A stretch of DNA of 25,613 nucleotides from Nitrospinota bacterium (GTDB taxonomy: Bacteria > Nitrospinota_A > UBA7883 > JADGGD01): the NCBI GenBank assembly GCA_015229165.1, contig JADGCD010000005.1, forward strand, positions 1 to 25,613. Reading direction: 5' to 3'. Shown here piece by piece: positions 23,328 through 25,613 of this stretch. A program made the position numbers and the translations under genes. Positions within the stretch are counted from its first letter, which is position 1, and each line of letters starts with the position of its first letter. The notes under the pieces were generated by a model. It did not search any database, had not been told where the DNA came from, and saw only the letters and a program-made list of their open reading frames with translations.

Positions 23328-24568
23328 CACTGCAACCAAAGCGAAGCGTGTCGGACCTGGCCCTCTTCGGAGGAACGCCCCTCTTTACCGAACCGAAGCA
23401 TGTGGGACAACTCTACCTGCCCGAATGGAGCCGTTTCGAATCATCGTTTCAGGGGATTTTTGACCGTGGCTATTTCACCAATCACGGTCCCCTGGTTCGA
23501 CAACTCGAAGAGCGTCTCGCGGGGTATCTGGGGGTTCGTCATGCGGTCTGCATGGTCAACGGGACGGTGGCCCTTATGGTCGCGGCCAAGGCGCTCGACC
23601 TGAAGGGGGAGGTGATCGTTCCCGCATTCACCTTCATCGCAACGGCGCAAGCCCTCCTATGGGCAGGGCTCGATCCGGTCTTTTGCGACGTCGATCCGGT
23701 CACGCACACGATGACCGCCGAAAGGGTGGCGCCGCTGATAACGGATAAGACCTCTGCGATTCTTGGGGTCCATCTCTGGGGCCGTCCGTGCGATGTGCTC
23801 CCGCTGGAGAGCCTCGCCCGCGACCGGGGTTTGGCGCTCTTTTTCGACGCTGCCCATGCGGCTGGCTGTTCTATGGGGAACCGGATGATCGGCGGGTTTG
23901 GCCATATGGAAATCTTCTCGATGCACGCCACCAAAGCTCTCAGCGCCGGGGAGGGGGGCTTTGTTACGACGGACGATGATCGTCTGGCCGATCGCCTTCG
24001 CACGGTGCGCAATTTCCACCTCTCCGAAACGTTCGTCAAAGTCCCCTTGCGCATCAACGCCAAGATGTCGGAAGCCCAGGCGGCTCTCGGGCTTCTGGGG
24101 CTGGAGAGTCTTCCGGCCATTTCCGCGGCCAACAAGGTTCTCTACGACGCCTACGTCCGTTGCCTGTCCCCCCTTGACGGGCTGTCGCCCCTCCTTTTTG
24201 ACGAACATGAGGCGAACAATTACCAATACATGGTGGTGGAAGTCGACAAGAACCTTTGCGGCTATACCCGCGACCAGGTGGTTCGCCTGCTGCATGCCGA
24301 GGGAATTCTCGCCCGGCGTTACTTCACCCCGGGCGCCCATCGGATACCCCCCTTCTGCGACCGCTATCCGCGGTTTGTCGAGGCGCTCCCGGTCACCGAT
24401 GGGCTCTCGGAAAGACTGATGCAGTTGCCGCTGGGTCAGGGGGTCTCGTCTGGCGATGTCGAGAAGGTCGGCGATCTCCTCTCCTTCTTGCGGGAGCGCC
24501 GGGAAATCCTCGAAGGAGACTCTCGGCTCGACGGGGACGTACTCTCCCATCCGCGAGGGACCGAATGA
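23324..24568 (+). CDS. DegT/DnrJ/EryC1/StrS-family PLP-dependent aminotransferase, second of a pair
   Basis: This 414-residue protein is the paralogue of the preceding one. It has Asp175 in FFDAAHAAGC, Lys204 in SMHATKALSAGEGGFVTT, and the usual GVHLWGRPC segment (about 147-155), so it looks like a standard sugar aminotransferase. Its opening SDLALFGGTPLF mirrors that of the first copy. The C-terminal 35 residues extend beyond it and are charged. It shares ATGA with the genes on both sides. A keto-sugar substrate and a role in making an amino-sugar building block are inferred from the family. No dehydratase or epimerase supplying the keto-sugar was recognised within the window. Confidence 0.9.
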   Translation: MTLQPKRSVSDLALFGGTPLFTEPKHVGQLYLPEWSRFESSFQGIFDRGYFTNHGPLVRQLEERLAGYLGVRHAVCMVNGTVALMVAAKALDLKGEVIVPAFTFIATAQALLWAGLDPVFCDVDPVTHTMTAERVAPLITDKTSAILGVHLWGRPCDVLPLESLARDRGLALFFDAAHAAGCSMGNRMIGGFGHMEIFSMHATKALSAGEGGFVTTDDDRLADRLRTVRNFHLSETFVKVPLRINAKMSEAQAALGLLGLESLPAISAANKVLYDAYVRCLSPLDGLSPLLFDEHEANNYQYMVVEVDKNLCGYTRDQVVRLLHAEGILARRYFTPGAHRIPPFCDRYPRFVEALPVTDGLSERLMQLPLGQGVSSGDVEKVGDLLSFLRERREILEGDSRLDGDVLSHPRGTE

Positions 24569-25278
24569 TACTCGGCGTCATGCAGCCCTACTTCTTCCCG
24601 CACCTCGCCTACTTCGACCTCATCCGGCGGTCGGACCGATGGATTGTTTTCGATACGGTTCAATACCAGCCGAAATCGTGGATGAACCGGAACAGGATCC
24701 TCCACCCGAAGAGCGGTTGGCAGTACATCCATGCTCCCGTCGCCAAGGCGCCCCGTTTTGCGCCGATCGCCGCGCAGCGGGTAAAGGACTGCGCCGAAGC
24801 GAAGAGAAGAGTCGTGGCGCAACTGGGGCATTACCGCAAGAAAGCGCCGCACTACGACGCCGTCGTCTCGTTGGTGGAGGAGACGTTCTCCGGCATGGCG
24901 TCGGATCGTCTGGTCGAACTGAACGTTCGTGGCATGGCGGCCGTCTGCGCGCGACTCGGGATCGCGTTTGACCCGGAGCTATTCTCCGCCATGCATCTTA
25001 GCCTTCCCCCCATCAACGCCCCCGGGGAATGGGCGTTGGAGATATGCTCGGCCCTCGGCGCCGACGAGTACATCAATCCTCCGGGAGGGCGCGGGCTGTT
25101 CGATCAGGCGGCGTTCGAGCGACGCGGCATACGACTCACGATCAGCGATCCTCCCGACCTTGAGTATCTGTGTACCCCCTACACGTTTGAACCGAAGCTT
25201 TCCATTCTTGATGTTCTTATGTGGAACGATGCCGAACGGGTCGGCGTATGGTTTGATGGTCATCAACATTCCTTGTGA
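24565..25278 (+). CDS. WbqC-family protein
   Basis: This 237-residue protein opens with the WbqC hallmark MILGVMQPYFFPHLAYFDLI, followed by DTVQYQPKSWMNRNRIL (about 30-46), with GADEYINPPGGR near 170-181 and the C-terminal LSILDVLMWN. WbqC-like proteins are common in O-antigen and other polysaccharide clusters, usually near DegT-type aminotransferases, as here. I know of no firmly settled reaction; acylation of the amino sugar is a common guess. The start at ATG 24565 shares ATGA with the aminotransferase stop. The open frame continues upstream to 24256, but that part is a shadow of the aminotransferase. Its place after the two aminotransferases suggests that it acts on their product. Confidence 0.88.
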   Translation: MILGVMQPYFFPHLAYFDLIRRSDRWIVFDTVQYQPKSWMNRNRILHPKSGWQYIHAPVAKAPRFAPIAAQRVKDCAEAKRRVVAQLGHYRKKAPHYDAVVSLVEETFSGMASDRLVELNVRGMAAVCARLGIAFDPELFSAMHLSLPPINAPGEWALEICSALGADEYINPPGGRGLFDQAAFERRGIRLTISDPPDLEYLCTPYTFEPKLSILDVLMWNDAERVGVWFDGHQHSL

Positions 25279-25317
25279 TATTCCCTGCTTGACCCTATGA
25301 ACGTGGAGAACACCATC

Positions 25318-25613
25318 ATGCCTTCCGCCGATTCCGCGACAGAGGTGGCGCGCAATCCCCTCGACCCCGAAGCGCATTATCGCTTCGCTCGAGCCTGTTA
25401 TGCGAAAAAGTCCTTCCCCCTCGCTTATGCCGAATGCCGCACCGCCTTGGCCTTGGGCTTGTCGCCGACCGAGGGCGAGAGGTTTCTGCGGGAGATGGAG
25501 CCCCGTCTTCACCCGCTGCAGTCCATGCCGAGTTACCGCTATTTCAGACTGCGACTTTTGGCGGAGACCCTGATGGCGTGCAGCGGGTCGGAGGGGGGAC
25601 GCCTCCTTGACGT
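25318..25613 (+). CDS. TPR-like protein, possibly a TPR-methyltransferase fusion, 3'-truncated by the window
   Basis: About 98 residues are visible before the right edge. Residues about 10-55 read as a helical repeat (NPLDPEAHYRFARACYAKKS, then AYAECRTALALG), like the other TPR proteins here. The last visible residues, ending GGRLLDV, look like the run-in to a class I methyltransferase motif I, but the sequence stops there. ATG 25318 has GGAG nine bases upstream; an in-frame ATG at 25297 has no Shine-Dalgarno. It lies 39 bp after the WbqC gene and is likely in the same operon. Confidence 0.6.
   Translation, partial: MPSADSATEVARNPLDPEAHYRFARACYAKKSFPLAYAECRTALALGLSPTEGERFLREMEPRLHPLQSMPSYRYFRLRLLAETLMACSGSEGGRLLD

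Overview
The window looks like part of a surface- or secreted-glycan biosynthesis locus from a GC-rich, Gram-negative-type bacterium. Protein style, GDP-heptose genes, ATGA gene overlaps and TPR-rich glycan enzymes fit a proteobacterium, possibly an alphaproteobacterium of the Rhodospirillales type. No rRNA or housekeeping marker is present, so the taxonomy is inference only. I saw no tRNA, rRNA, CRISPR array, intact insertion sequence or phage gene.

Layout. (1) 1-1737 (+): the end of a helical-repeat (TPR-like) protein whose frame is open to the left edge. (2) 1738-2150: a 413-bp non-coding or degraded stretch. (3) 2151-7684 (+): hddC, gmhB and a 1404-residue multi-module protein (methyltransferase, coiled coil, Rossmann domain, GT2, GT4, cysteine-cluster methyltransferase). 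(4) 7831-16990 (-): eight closely packed genes, in transcription order: B12-binding-type radical SAM protein, two sulfotransferases, cysteine-cluster methyltransferase, TylF-type methyltransferase, hddA kinase, methyltransferase, SPASM-type radical SAM protein. (5) 16991-17390: a divergent promoter region with inverted and direct repeats. (6) 17391-25613 (+): TPR protein, TPR-GT61-like glycosyltransferase, sulfotransferase, methyltransferase, sulfotransferase, two tandem DegT/StrS aminotransferases, a WbqC-family protein, and a TPR protein cut by the right edge.

How the genes fit together. HddA (kinase), GmhB (phosphatase) and HddC (guanylyltransferase) are three of the four steps to GDP-D-glycero-alpha-D-manno-heptose. 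The first enzyme, GmhA isomerase, is not in the window. The GT2, GT4 and GT61-like domains would assemble sugars. The DegT enzymes and WbqC suggest amino sugars. The four sulfotransferases and at least six methyltransferase domains, counting the modules of the giant protein, suggest heavy sulfation and methylation. The two radical SAM enzymes add chemistry I cannot predict. No flippase, polymerase, ABC exporter, PAPS synthesis or heptosyltransferase gene was recognised, so export and sulfate activation must be encoded elsewhere.

The most novel-looking element is the 1404-residue modular protein together with a stand-alone protein that shares its C-terminal module.
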